Of a stretch of DNA of 64,000 nt, positions 1 to 10,393 are shown piece by piece. The translations under genes and the position numbers were made by a program. Location of the stretch: contig NZ_JACNML010000003.1 in assembly GCF_020005365.1 (NCBI RefSeq), positions 124,001 through 188,000 of the forward strand, given 5' to 3'. The notes below the pieces were generated by a model that saw nothing but the letters and a program-made list of their open reading frames with translations, searched no databases and was not told where the DNA came from. The DNA comes from Kangiella shandongensis (GTDB taxonomy: Bacteria; Pseudomonadota; Gammaproteobacteria; Enterobacterales; Kangiellaceae). Numbering within the stretch: the stretch's first letter is position 1; every line of letters begins with the position of its first letter.

Positions 1-140
1 ATACCCCCTACCTTACCGAAACCACTTCCGGCATTACCTTCGTCGTGGATCGGTTCAAGAACTGGGATCATTCAGGACACATTACACTCAAACGCGGTGA
101 ACGCTCGAGACTGGCCGATTACGCCACTGAGCTACTTTAA
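1..140 (+). CDS. C-terminal end of an unidentified protein (5' partial)
   Basis: An open frame enters from the left edge (first full codon at base 3) and stops with TAA at 138-140, giving 45 residues that end in RLADYATELL. The stop is followed within 10 bases by a strong hairpin with a T run, which supports a real gene end. The fragment is charged and soluble-looking, with no motif I can assign to a family, so no function is proposed. The neighbouring perM converges on it from the other strand. Confidence 0.5.
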   Translation, partial: TPYLTETTSGITFVVDRFKNWDHSGHITLKRGERSRLADYATELL

Positions 141-146
141 TAACGT

Positions 147-187
147 CCCCTTGGCCTAAAAAGCAGATCTCTGTGCCAAGGGGTTTT
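147..187. terminator. Intrinsic terminator, probably bidirectional
   Basis: CCCCTTGGC (147-155) pairs with GCCAAGGGG (175-183) and is followed by TTTT on the + strand. It lies between the convergent partial gene and perM and could serve both. Confidence 0.7.
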
Positions 188-192
188 CAGTT

Positions 193-1287
193 TTACTCAA
201 CCTCAGCTTGCTGCTCCAGAGCGAGACTCTCCTCTTCAGCTTTATGTTCTTTCACAGCATCCAGCGTTGCGTTGACAAGAACGGCTAATGGAATGGCGAA
301 AAATACGCCCCAGAAGCCCCACAAGCCACCAAACAGGAGAATGGCGCCAATAATGGCAACCGGGTGCAAATTGACCGCCTCGGAGAAAATTAGTGGTACC
401 AGTACATTACCATCGAGAATTTGAATAATGAGGTACACACTCAACAAAATATAAAAATCCGAGGTTAGGCCCCATTGGAAAAATGCAATCAACGCCACAG
501 GAATGGTTACCAGAGCAGCGCCGACATAAGGTATTAGTACGGACAAACCGACACAAACACCCAGCAATAAAGCGTAATTAAGCCCCATTAAAACAAAAGT
601 AATATAGGATACGACACCAACAATAATAATCTCGACAACTTTACCCCGAATATAGTTGCCAATCTGTCGGTTCACTTCGCTCCAGACTCGCTCTGCAAGG
701 TGACGCTCCTGAGGCAACCACTGGCTACACCAGCCAAAGATTTTCTGTCGATCTTTAAGAAAGAAAAAGACTAGCAGTGGGACCAGCACAATATAGACCA
801 ATAAGCTGGCGATACTAATAAGAGAACTGAAAGAAGCGCTCAATATGGCTTCACCAATGTTACCTAGTTCAGAATTTAAACTGTTAATAAAACCATCAAC
901 CTGCTCTGCTGATACAAAGTTTGGGTACTTGGTCGGCAGCTCTAATACCTGCTCTTTCAACTTCAACATAATGCTGGGTAACTCAGCGATCAATTTTGAA
1001 CCCTGCTTCCAAATTAATGGCACCAGCCCCAAGAAGATAACAATCGACAAACCGACAAATGCAACAAAAACAATAAGCACAGAAACGAACCGTCCAAGCC
1101 CCCGTTTTTGTAGTGCCGTAACTCCCCATTCTAATAAATAAGCAATGACCAAAGCCCATAAGATCGGCGCTAAAATATCACCCACTGTCAGGATGATAAA
1201 AAAGCCCACAATAATCAGCATCGTTAGTACGATAGTTGCAGGGCTGGAAAAGTTACGCTGAAACCAGCGAGTAAAGATAGAATTCAT
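193..1287 (-). CDS. perM: AI-2E family transporter / PerM-like permease
   Basis: This is a polytopic inner-membrane protein of about 364 residues with hydrophobic segments in the N-terminal third and across the C-terminal half, the layout of the AI-2E/PerM family. Family members have been linked to autoinducer-2 export or to ion and solute transport, so the exact substrate here is unknown. The central soluble stretch (KLIAELPSIMLKLKEQ and onward) and the C-terminal glycine-rich membrane region (GGLWGFWGVFFAIPLAV) fit the family. An in-frame ATG at 1317 would add 10 charged residues; I prefer 1287 because it aligns with usual family N-termini, though neither start has a clear ribosome binding site. 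It is divergent from bepA, the same pairing as in Escherichia coli. Confidence 0.85.
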   Translation of the reverse strand: MNSIFTRWFQRNFSSPATIVLTMLIIVGFFIILTVGDILAPILWALVIAYLLEWGVTALQKRGLGRFVSVLIVFVAFVGLSIVIFLGLVPLIWKQGSKLIAELPSIMLKLKEQVLELPTKYPNFVSAEQVDGFINSLNSELGNIGEAILSASFSSLISIASLLVYIVLVPLLVFFFLKDRQKIFGWCSQWLPQERHLAERVWSEVNRQIGNYIRGKVVEIIIVGVVSYITFVLMGLNYALLLGVCVGLSVLIPYVGAALVTIPVALIAFFQWGLTSDFYILLSVYLIIQILDGNVLVPLIFSEAVNLHPVAIIGAILLFGGLWGFWGVFFAIPLAVLVNATLDAVKEHKAEEESLALEQQAEVE

Positions 1288-1431
1288 TGTTTTACACTTT
1301 TTTCTGTCACGAGCCATATTATTGACTCAGCGGAAGATTATTTAAACTAAGAGGTATATCGGTACCTGATGATTGAACTTTTACCACACAAGCCCCATCA
1401 TATACAGTAACTTCACTGCTATTTTATCAGA

Positions 1432-2910
1432 ATGAGTAATATATTCCTGCATTCAAAAGCCTCCAAAGCCTTACGTGTACTGAGCTTAAGCTCTACGCTA
1501 CTCGCTCATTCTGCAGCAGGTGCGGCAAGCCTTGATCTACCTAAGATAGGGGAAACCGCAGGCTCAACCTTATCCGTTGCTAAAGAGCAGCAAATCGGTG
1601 ATCAAATTATGCGTCAAATTAGACGCAGTGAATATTTGATGAAAGATCCTATCGTCACAGACTATATCCAGCAACTGGGCTATCGTTTAGTTGCGGCAAA
1701 TCCTGACGCCCTGGGCAGACAATTCCAGTTTTTCGTTATTCAAGAGAACTCCATTAACGCATTTGCCCTGCCTGGTGGTTATATAGGTCTTCACTCAGGT
1801 CTTATTACGGCATCCCAAAGTGAGAGCGAGCTCGCGTCCGTTGTCGGTCATGAGGTTGCCCACGTCACCCAGAGACATTTAGCACGACGCCTGGAAGCCC
1901 AGAACGAATTATCAATCCCCAGTATTCTGGGGTTGATCGGTTCGGTTCTCGCTGCAACACAAGATCCAGAGGCAGGCATGGCGGGAATAGCAGCAACTCA
2001 GGCAGCAGGAAAACAAAGCATTATTAATCATACCCGAGACAACGAAAAAGAAGCCGATCGCATTGGCATTACGATGCTCTCCAGTGCCGGCTTTGATGTC
2101 CGCGCGGCAGCCGATTTTTTTGAAACACTGCAAAATGCCAGCCGATATACTTTTAAACCACCAGAAATTTTACTGACCCACCCTTTGTCACGAAATCGTA
2201 TCGCAGCAGCGCGTGAACGTGCCGAGCTCTACCCTGAAGTCGAACATCAGGACTCTGTAGACTACCGACTGGTCAAATCAAGGATAGAGAGCAAAACGCT
2301 GATTAATGACAAGGAAAAATTTCGACAATTGACCGCCAAGGCACAAAGCGACAAACTGTCGGATCTGGGTGAGCGTTATTTATACGCTGAGTTACTCAAA
2401 AGTAAAGGCCGCTTCAATCCGGCAATAAAAGTACTGACCAGCTTATACAAAAACAATGAAGGCAATCAATTGTTACTGTTTAGCTTGGCGGAAGCTCATT
2501 TGGCGCAAGACAGCGGTGCAGAAATGCTGCCGTTACTGGAAACTCAACTTATCAAGCATCCTGACTCTACCAAGTTGATATTAGCTACCTCAGAAATCTA
2601 CTTAAAAACAGACAAAGTCGACAAAGCTGAAAAGTTATTGCTGCGCTACGTTGATGTGAACCGCAATAACCCAAACTACCTGAAACTACTTGCCGAGGCA
2701 CAGGCTGAAGCCGGACACACCCCTGAAATGTATGAAACAACCGGACAGTACTTATTGTTGCTAGGAGACTTAAGGACAGCCAAGCAACATTTTGAGTTAG
2801 CGCTGCATGCAACCTCTGAAGATCCTTATGCTCAAACCCGCATCCAGGCTCGACTTGAAGAAGTGAAACAAAAGATGCGAGCTCAACTCGAAGCCAAGAC
2901 CAGGCGCTAG
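1432..2910 (+). CDS. bepA: M48 metalloprotease with TPR region, BepA-like outer-membrane assembly protease
   Basis: This is a periplasmic zinc protease of the BepA/YfgC type, which in E. coli helps LptD and BAM substrates mature and degrades stalled ones. An N-terminal signal sequence ends near residue 32 (AAGAAS). The zinc motif HEVAH is at residues 140-144, and the third ligand is E205 in NEKEADRIG. The C-terminal half (about 290-490) consists of TPR-like helix pairs, and total length (492) matches BepA. The gene is divergent from perM and converges on the thioredoxin-like gene, the two stop regions sharing 4 bases. I have not checked whether the substrate set is the same as in E. coli. Confidence 0.9.
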   Translation: MSNIFLHSKASKALRVLSLSSTLLAHSAAGAASLDLPKIGETAGSTLSVAKEQQIGDQIMRQIRRSEYLMKDPIVTDYIQQLGYRLVAANPDALGRQFQFFVIQENSINAFALPGGYIGLHSGLITASQSESELASVVGHEVAHVTQRHLARRLEAQNELSIPSILGLIGSVLAATQDPEAGMAGIAATQAAGKQSIINHTRDNEKEADRIGITMLSSAGFDVRAAADFFETLQNASRYTFKPPEILLTHPLSRNRIAAARERAELYPEVEHQDSVDYRLVKSRIESKTLINDKEKFRQLTAKAQSDKLSDLGERYLYAELLKSKGRFNPAIKVLTSLYKNNEGNQLLLFSLAEAHLAQDSGAEMLPLLETQLIKHPDSTKLILATSEIYLKTDKVDKAEKLLLRYVDVNRNNPNYLKLLAEAQAEAGHTPEMYETTGQYLLLLGDLRTAKQHFELALHATSEDPYAQTRIQARLEEVKQKMRAQLEAKTRR

Positions 2911-3380
2911 TCAGCCGCTTCCAGCCTGCCTTCTACTTTCTTAATGATTTTTAAAATCTTGGCTCTATCAACCTTACCTAGAATTGGCCCCATAGTCTGC
3001 CCACTGGGGCTAACCAGATAAGTACCAGGAAGACTTTGTGGTTTTGCAACAGGCAGATACGGCATAGGTTCGGTGGCAACGATGGGATAACTAATTTCAA
3101 GCTTATCCACCAAAGACTTTAACTCATTATTGGTTAACTTATCGTAGCTTACTCCTAAAATGGCAATATCCGGATTTTCCTCTGCCAACAAACCAAGCTC
3201 CGGAATTTCTTCCAGACAAGGCGGACACCATTCAGCCCAGAAATTAATGACCAACCACTGCCCTTCATAATCGTTCATACTTTTTTTTTCACCAGACAGC
3301 AGATGAAAAGAGTTTTCGTTGGAACATGCTGTAAGCAGCATAGCTACCGCCACAGCGAGACTAAATAACATTTTTTTCAT
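2907..3380 (-). CDS. TlpA-like thioredoxin-fold lipoprotein
   Basis: This is a 157-residue predicted lipoprotein: the N-terminus has a hydrophobic signal and a lipobox LTAC with the acylated cysteine near residue 19. The thioredoxin-fold active site is WCPPC in FWAEWCPPCLEEIPEL, and a later VSPSGQ...GPILG segment fits the fold. TlpA/ResA relatives reduce or shuffle disulfides of periplasmic proteins, for example during cytochrome maturation; no cytochrome gene lies nearby, so the client is unknown. The stop overlaps that of bepA by 4 bases on the opposite strand. No downstream partner on the same strand is visible. Confidence 0.85.
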   Translation of the reverse strand: MKKMLFSLAVAVAMLLTACSNENSFHLLSGEKKSMNDYEGQWLVINFWAEWCPPCLEEIPELGLLAEENPDIAILGVSYDKLTNNELKSLVDKLEISYPIVATEPMPYLPVAKPQSLPGTYLVSPSGQTMGPILGKVDRAKILKIIKKVEGRLEAAD

Positions 3381-3525
3381 GGACTACCAACACAAAATCA
3401 ATAACTTAAATTAAACGCAAACAACGAAAAGTGGACTCTGTCACACTTTTGTGCATATTATACAGATAAAAACAATAAAGCCTAAAGCAATTTAATTACT
3501 GGATAAAGCTATAAAGGGAGCGCTT

Positions 3526-5082
3526 ATGGAGTCTATACAACTCACGTATCCATCGACTCAGGAAGGCCAAGAGTTCATGATGGATAACAAACCAACGGTC
3601 GTAAAACAATGGTTAGAGGATTTAACCTTTACCGACATAACACTCTCTTTAACCCATCTGCTGCAAGCAGCTAAAACATTTAATCGCAGCGAGTGTAAAC
3701 TCGCTCACCGAGAAGAGAACCTGGCGACTCTGGATCGGGGCTATTTGCAGATGAGCCGTCACTTCCGACAGCACCATGACCAAAGAGTGGCCACGCCGGA
3801 TACTGAACAGTTTCAGCTATTCAGTCAATTAACGGCCGAAATGGCTTACGGTTATAAGCGAGTCATTCATGAGTTAGCCGAGCAAAAGATGGCTCTCAAA
3901 AAACCGTCCCGTCTCGCTTTTGCCATCAATCAAACCCAGCACTACTTGGGGCTGCATCTCATTGAGCACTATCAGCAGTATGCACCGGTACCAAGCTATA
4001 TCTGGCACGAGCTACATAAACTTTACCACTTTGCTGAGCAGGAAGGGCTGCATCAGAGACAGCAAAAAGCTACAGGGGAGACTTTACAGGCATTAGACAC
4101 TATCGAAAACACTTATAAGCGCAACTGCTTAATGTCGGTCATTAATCCTTACCATATTGAAGGTAATCTTCACTGGCACCTTTTTAAATACTTTGGTTAC
4201 TGGGGAAAAACAACTTACTTGTCGGCTGACTTGTCGCACTATACCGACAGCGAGTGTTTTATTATTAACCTTCTCGGTAGCCATCCCCCTGAATATGCTG
4301 CTACTGATATTGAGTATGAAGAACACAATCTCTATCGATTACTGATAACGACGGAGTTGCTAAAAGAGTTAAAAAAACAATTAATTTATTACGAACAACA
4401 CCATAAGTTGCCCCAGTATGGTTTTTATCCATCCATTGATAACACTTCGGGGCATAAACTTTTACAACAAATCTATGCCTACTGCGATCATCATATTGAG
4501 CGGAAAAATATTCGCTACCCAAGCCACAGCAATGTCAAAGTCACCATTGGACTAGGTCCAGTTTTTAAAACTCTTGAGGACACTGGGTCACCACTACAGG
4601 CTGATAGCTCGCAAAAGGATTACCCTCACCTGGTCCAGTGGCAAGCAACGAATTACAGTAAGGGTGGTTTATGTCTGAAGCAGCCCCAGGCTGACGTCAC
4701 CAACCTGAACGTTGGCAATATCGTTTTTATCCGCAAAGAATCCAGTCAATCACAAGGGCTCGTTGGTATCATCAGATGGCTTACTGGTAACTGCTCTACA
4801 GGCGCAACCATGGGCATTGAGTATTTGAAAGGAAAACCTAAACCCTGCCATTACCTTACTAAAAATAAGTATGGTGAAACGATCCAACATAACGTTTTAC
4901 TGATTCACTATGAGACGGACAATCAAACGCTTCTGGTAACCCCTAAAAACCTTATCGGTAACAAACGCTCATTAGGCATTAAAACTGAAAATAACACTGC
5001 TGAATATCATATTATTTCAACTGAGGACAGCAACTCACTGGTTACTGTCTTTGCTGTCGTCCCCAAGAATGGAAACATCTAG
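3526..5082 (+). CDS. PilZ-domain-like protein with long alpha-helical N-terminal region
   Basis: This 518-residue soluble protein has no signal peptide. About 330 N-terminal residues are rich in His, Gln and Leu and look all-helical. A C-terminal beta-rich stretch carries NYSKGG at about residues 376-381, matching the D/NxSxxG half of the cyclic-di-GMP binding PilZ signature, followed by strands ending in GATMGIEYL that also look PilZ-like. The upstream arginine motif (RxxxR) is not obvious, so nucleotide binding is uncertain. A clear ribosome binding site (AAGGGAG) precedes the start. The last 48 bases overlap the convergent yihY-like gene. I infer a role in cyclic-di-GMP signalling with moderate confidence. 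Confidence 0.6.
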   Translation: MESIQLTYPSTQEGQEFMMDNKPTVVKQWLEDLTFTDITLSLTHLLQAAKTFNRSECKLAHREENLATLDRGYLQMSRHFRQHHDQRVATPDTEQFQLFSQLTAEMAYGYKRVIHELAEQKMALKKPSRLAFAINQTQHYLGLHLIEHYQQYAPVPSYIWHELHKLYHFAEQEGLHQRQQKATGETLQALDTIENTYKRNCLMSVINPYHIEGNLHWHLFKYFGYWGKTTYLSADLSHYTDSECFIINLLGSHPPEYAATDIEYEEHNLYRLLITTELLKELKKQLIYYEQHHKLPQYGFYPSIDNTSGHKLLQQIYAYCDHHIERKNIRYPSHSNVKVTIGLGPVFKTLEDTGSPLQADSSQKDYPHLVQWQATNYSKGGLCLKQPQADVTNLNVGNIVFIRKESSQSQGLVGIIRWLTGNCSTGATMGIEYLKGKPKPCHYLTKNKYGETIQHNVLLIHYETDNQTLLVTPKNLIGNKRSLGIKTENNTAEYHIISTEDSNSLVTVFAVVPKNGNI

Positions 5083-6237
5083 GCTCTCGTTTATGGCCTG
5101 ATTGGCCGACTCAACATGCCGGGAGAAAAAAGATTGCTCTTCGGCATCCAGTGTTTGATTGTTGTTGGGTAAACGCCATGGTCCGTGCCGATATATACGC
5201 CCAATCGTTAAATCACTGGCGTTGAGCTTTAAACAATATTGTCCATTCTCCAGTTTAGCCAGATAGTTAAGGTTTAGTAACTGCTCAACCAAATGTCTCA
5301 GCGTTTGCCCATGAAGGTATGAAAACTTGCTCTTTAGCTGCTCGATAGTGACGCTGGACTCATTGGATTGCGCCTGAGCAAAAAAATGCATGATTTTCAG
5401 TATGGAGATAAAATCATGTTCAGACTTCTCCCGCTTCATCTCAAAACGATGCAAGGCAAAACAAATCACCACCCCAAACATCAAGATTAACCAGGATAAG
5501 AAAACCCATAAGAAAAACAGTGGGATCGCTGTAATCGCACCATAAATTACCTCGTAGGTGGAAAACTTCGTCACAAAGATGGCAAAGCCATACTTGGCTA
5601 ACTCAAACAATATCGCAGTAATGGTCGCCGCTAATACTGCGAAACGAAACTTTACATGACTGAAAGGGGCGACCATGTAGAGTGCCGTAAAGGCCAGAAC
5701 AATTAAGAGAAAAGGCAAGCCAAAGGTTAAAATACCGCTAATTTTTGAAACCAGTGGAAGTGCCGCAAAATAGGAAGAAGCGGCCAGACTCGCCGCAATC
5801 AGTATCGGTGCCATGGTTAACATCGCCCAATACGACAGCCACTTCTGAACACCACGACGACGGTTGCGAGTCTCCCAAACGGTATTAATGGCACGATCAA
5901 TCGCCCGTATTAGCATCAGCGATGTAATAATCAGGAAAGCGAAGCCTACGGCTGAAAGATTTTTTGATTTGGCGACATATTCATTCAGGTGCTCCTGAAC
6001 AGCCAACCCTGTTTCCGGCAGAAAGTTCTTAAAGATTAAATCCTGAACCTGAACATTCAAATTATCAAACGCAGGGAAAATAGCCATCAGACTGACCGCA
6101 ACGGTCATTAATGGAACTAAAGCTAGCATGTTGTTCAGCGTCAGCTCGGCCGCCATCGAGCTGGCATTCTTTTTCGCAAACTCACTAAAAACAAATTTGG
6201 AGAAGGCTTTTAGCCATTTAATCCTTTTTTCTAACAT
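5035..6237 (-). CDS. YihY/virulence factor BrkB family membrane protein
   Basis: This is an inner-membrane protein of 400 residues with about six hydrophobic helices in the first 275 residues and a soluble C-terminal region. Signature-like segments include AAELTLNNMLALVPL near the N-terminus, then WVFLSWLILMFG. The family (UPF0761; formerly RNase BN by misassignment) has no settled biochemical role. The ATG at 6237 has AGG 8 bases upstream and is preferred over the TTG one codon before it. The C-terminal portion contains a winged-helix-like segment (SNESSVTIEQLKSKF...LRHLVEQLLNL) common in gammaproteobacterial members. It converges on the PilZ-like gene and overlaps it by 48 bases. Confidence 0.85.
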   Translation of the reverse strand: MLEKRIKWLKAFSKFVFSEFAKKNASSMAAELTLNNMLALVPLMTVAVSLMAIFPAFDNLNVQVQDLIFKNFLPETGLAVQEHLNEYVAKSKNLSAVGFAFLIITSLMLIRAIDRAINTVWETRNRRRGVQKWLSYWAMLTMAPILIAASLAASSYFAALPLVSKISGILTFGLPFLLIVLAFTALYMVAPFSHVKFRFAVLAATITAILFELAKYGFAIFVTKFSTYEVIYGAITAIPLFFLWVFLSWLILMFGVVICFALHRFEMKREKSEHDFISILKIMHFFAQAQSNESSVTIEQLKSKFSYLHGQTLRHLVEQLLNLNYLAKLENGQYCLKLNASDLTIGRIYRHGPWRLPNNNQTLDAEEQSFFSRHVESANQAINESLDVSILGDDSKDSNQ

Positions 6238-6284
6238 CAAATATGCCTAGAATAGTCGCATCAATAATTAAACTTTAAACTATT

Positions 6285-7646
<1,362 letters not shown>

Positions 7647-7665
7647 GCTCTGCTATGGAACCTAT

Positions 7666-7694
7666 AAAAAAGGCTGGAGTTTCCAGCCTTTTTT
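7666..7694. terminator. Bidirectional terminator between DUF2069 gene and aroC
   Basis: AGGCTGGA (7671-7678) and TCCAGCCT (7682-7689) form a perfect 8-bp stem with a 3-base loop, flanked by an A run on the left and a T run on the right. It can terminate both the + strand arsC-wrbA-DUF2069 string and the minus-strand aro-trp operon. Confidence 0.9.
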
Positions 7695-7701
7695 ATTTTC
7701 T

Positions 7702-8790
7702 CTAAAACAAATTCTTATAAGCTCTGAAACGTAGGTAGTGATCACACAACACCAAAGCAGCCATGGCTTCAACAATCGGTACCGCCCTTGGCAGGACACA
7801 GGGGTCATGGCGGCCACGACCATGAAACACCACATCTTTTCCTTCCAGGTTTACTGTTTCCTGTTCACGAATAATCGTCGGCGTTGGCTTAAAAGCAACT
7901 CGAAATACAATCGGCATACCGTTGGAGATACCACCTAGCACACCACCTGAGTTATTGGTTTTCGTTCGGATTTCGCCATTATCATCAAAGAATATATCGT
8001 TATGCGTCGATCCTTGTTCTAAAGTGCCGGCAAAGCCCGAACCAATCTCAAAACCTTTACTGGCATTGATCGACAACATCGCTTTAGCCAGATCAGCTTC
8101 TAACTTATCAAACACCGGTTCGCCCAAACCTGCCGGAACGGATCGTAGCTGGCACTCAACGACCCCACCGAGCGAATCACCTGCCTTTCGAGCCTTTTCT
8201 ATCTTACTCACCATCTGTTCAGCTAAAGTTTCATCTGGGCAACGCACCAAGTTAGTATCAATGAGCTCTGGCTGAATATCTTCCGGGCTAACGTTAAGCT
8301 CCAGATCTTGAACACTTTTGACATATCCAAAGATATCGACGCCAAGCGATTGTTGTAACACCTTGCGAGCAATCGCACCGGCTGCCACATGACCCGCCGT
8401 AATTCGCGCCGAACTGCGCCCACCGCCAGCAACGTCACGTATCCCGTATTTCTTTTGGTAGCTGTAGTCCGCATGGCTGGGGCGAAACAGCTGTGCCATT
8501 TCAGAGTAATCTTTGCTTTTCTGATCTTTATTACGGATAAATAAATTAATTGGCGTTCCCGTGGTTATGCCATCGACCATGCCCGATAGGATTTCGACTG
8601 TATCAGACTCATCGCGCCGCGTCGTAATGGAGCTTTGTCCCGGACGGCGTTTGTCTAAAAATGGCTGAATATCATCTTCCGATAACGGCAAACCCGCAGG
8701 ACATCCCTCAAGCACAGCACCAATGCCTTTACCATGAGACTCACCGTAATTGGTTACTTTAAATAACTTGCCGAAACTATCACCGGCCAT
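7702..8790 (-). CDS. aroC: Chorismate synthase
   Basis: This enzyme converts 5-enolpyruvylshikimate 3-phosphate to chorismate using reduced FMN, the last step of the shared shikimate pathway. The 362-residue protein begins [20 protein letters not shown], the family hallmark, and contains DxxRPGQSxxxT-like [12 protein letters not shown], the RSSAR segment of [10 protein letters not shown], and [18 protein letters not shown] near the C-terminus. The ATG at 8790 has GGAG at proper spacing; a TTG four codons upstream lies within that binding site and is not used in my model. It is the last gene of the minus-strand operon, 23 bases after aroA. Confidence 0.97.
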   Translation of the reverse strand: MAGDSFGKLFKVTNYGESHGKGIGAVLEGCPAGLPLSEDDIQPFLDKRRPGQSSITTRRDESDTVEILSGMVDGITTGTPINLFIRNKDQKSKDYSEMAQLFRPSHADYSYQKKYGIRDVAGGGRSSARITAGHVAAGAIARKVLQQSLGVDIFGYVKSVQDLELNVSPEDIQPELIDTNLVRCPDETLAEQMVSKIEKARKAGDSLGGVVECQLRSVPAGLGEPVFDKLEADLAKAMLSINASKGFEIGSGFAGTLEQGSTHNDIFFDDNGEIRTKTNNSGGVLGGISNGMPIVFRVAFKPTPTIIREQETVNLEGKDVVFHGRGRHDPCVLPRAVPIVEAMAALVLCDHYLRFRAYKNLF

Positions 8791-8813
8791 AATGAACTCC
8801 AATTAATATAACT

Positions 8814-10091
8814 TTAATCAATATCAACAACCTCTACACCAATCTGCTCCAGATACTGCCAATACAGTGGAAAAGATTTCTCGACAGCCTGGGCGTCTTC
8901 AATAACTACTCCCGGTAGCCGTAAACCAATCAATGCAAAGCTCATGGCCAGGCGGTGATCATGGCAGCTGGATAACCTCGCTACCGTTAAAGGTTGCTGG
9001 CCAGTCACAGTGATACTATCATCATCATACTCAACAACAGCACCTAATTTCTTCAGCTGTTCACACAAATCAACGATACGGTTTGATTCCTTAAAAGCCA
9101 GGTGAGCAATATTAGTTATATGCGTCTGACCTGATGCAAACAATGCAGTCACCACTAAGGTCGGCACCGCATCCGGCATATCTCCCATATCAACATCAAC
9201 ACCCTGCAACGGTTGCTCATAAGCAATTCGTAAGTCGTTACCTCGTGTCTCTATCTCTGCGCCCATAGCCTCAAGTACTCGATAGAATCCAGACTCACCT
9301 TGTGGAGAGTTGAAAGCATAACCCTGCAATGTCACCGATGTTTTAGCCAACAAAGCCGCCGCCATAAAATAGCTGCTGCTGACGACATCTCCCGCCACCT
9401 GAATGTCTGTGGCAACAATATCCTGATTGGCAGGAATTAGTAACTCCTTGTCGGATAAGGCTTCAATCTGACCACCAAACCGTGCGATGGCATCTTTAGT
9501 CAGCTGAATATAACTGGAAGATACTGTTTTACCCTCCAGACGGATCCTGGTATCTGTTTTTGCCTTCAAGCAAGCAATTAACAAACCACTGAGATACTGA
9601 CTGCTACGACTGGTATCTAATGTAATCTGTCCACCCTGGAGCGGCCCTTTAAGCTCAATAGGCAATTTGTCGCCTTGAACGCTCACACCGAGGCTTCTTA
9701 AACTTGCGGTCACTTCTTCCATTGGCCTTTGTCGCATTTGCGCACTGGCACCAATAATGGCCGTCGAGCTTAAGTTACTGGCTAATGCCGTAACAAAACG
9801 ACTCAGAGTACCACTATCTCGACAGTCAATATGAATGCTCTCAGGCTGCTCAAAGCGTTCAATTCCGGTAATACTTACCTCATGCTCAGATAACTGAGTC
9901 ACCTTAGCTCCCAAGCGCTGAACAGCTTCCAACGCCGCTTCAATATCATCATTAACCGGCATGTTACGCAGAACTGTAGCGCCATTAGCAAGCGCAGCGA
10001 TGGCGACATAGCGGTTCGCCAGATACTTACTGCCCGGCACCGTAACAACCGGGTTGTTAATATGATGTGAGATGATCTTTTTAACTGTCAT
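8814..10091 (-). CDS. aroA: 3-phosphoshikimate 1-carboxyvinyltransferase (EPSP synthase), atypical active-site motifs
   Basis: This enzyme joins phosphoenolpyruvate to shikimate 3-phosphate. At 425 residues it matches the family length and keeps K22 and R27 (PGSKYLANR), an arginine in MRQRPM, the SSQYL segment, D in DMPDA, K and E in AFKESNRI, HDHRLAM, and a C-terminal lysine in EKSFP. It departs from the common bacterial enzymes in two places. PGSKYLANR has Tyr where E. coli has Ser23. The loop CRDSGTLSRF (90-99) has Asp-Ser for Asn-Ala and Phe for the proline at E. coli position 101, beside the glyphosate-contacting glycine. It lies between the small unknown gene and aroC in one operon. Confidence 0.93.
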   Translation of the reverse strand: MTVKKIISHHINNPVVTVPGSKYLANRYVAIAALANGATVLRNMPVNDDIEAALEAVQRLGAKVTQLSEHEVSITGIERFEQPESIHIDCRDSGTLSRFVTALASNLSSTAIIGASAQMRQRPMEEVTASLRSLGVSVQGDKLPIELKGPLQGGQITLDTSRSSQYLSGLLIACLKAKTDTRIRLEGKTVSSSYIQLTKDAIARFGGQIEALSDKELLIPANQDIVATDIQVAGDVVSSSYFMAAALLAKTSVTLQGYAFNSPQGESGFYRVLEAMGAEIETRGNDLRIAYEQPLQGVDVDMGDMPDAVPTLVVTALFASGQTHITNIAHLAFKESNRIVDLCEQLKKLGAVVEYDDDSITVTGQQPLTVARLSSCHDHRLAMSFALIGLRLPGVVIEDAQAVEKSFPLYWQYLEQIGVEVVDID

Positions 10092-10111
10092 ACTTATGTC
10101 TTTTTATTAAG

Positions 10112-10131
10112 GGAGTTACGGCTGTAACTCC
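10112..10131 (-). other. Intercistronic hairpin before aroA
   Basis: GGAGTTAC and GTAACTCC form a perfect 8-bp stem with a 4-base loop, overlapping the stop codon of the small upstream gene and lying about 20 bases before the aroA start. There is no T run after it on either strand, so it looks like an mRNA processing or stability stem rather than a terminator. Confidence 0.45.
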
Positions 10132-10358
10132 TCTATTAGCTCTGCAAGTAACTCAATGTCACGATCACTCAAACCATCCGAGTCAACCGCATCTTCGACA
10201 AATAATGCAAACTCGGCAAACCACTGTTCATCAGTCAGGTCATCCGCAGGAATGAGATCCACCATTGGGATCAAATATCCCACTAAAAATAACTTCTCTT
10301 CTTCAACTTCCTGCTCAAGTTGTAATAACCTTTGCTTTATATCATCAGCAATCGACAT
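10116..10358 (-). CDS. Small acidic protein of unknown function between trpA and aroA
   Basis: This is an 80-residue, strongly acidic protein (MSIADDIKQRLL at the start, LLAELIEELQP at the end) that looks all-helical, with no signal peptide, cysteine pair or membrane segment. I do not recognise the family. The ATG at 10358 is preceded by GAGAGAG; a GTG two codons earlier is possible. It sits inside the tryptophan operon, 35 bases after trpA and 24 before aroA, so it is co-transcribed with aromatic biosynthesis genes. Whether it regulates or binds any of them is not visible. Confidence 0.65.
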   Translation of the reverse strand: MSIADDIKQRLLQLEQEVEEEKLFLVGYLIPMVDLIPADDLTDEQWFAEFALFVEDAVDSDGLSDRDIELLAELIEELQP

Positions 10359-10393
10359 AGCCACTCTCTCTTGTCTCTTTATTCACGCCTGCG

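Noticed and set aside
10112-10131. Terminator between the small gene and aroA
   Set aside because: The stem is perfect but there is no T run on either strand, and aroA follows 20 bases later on the same transcript.
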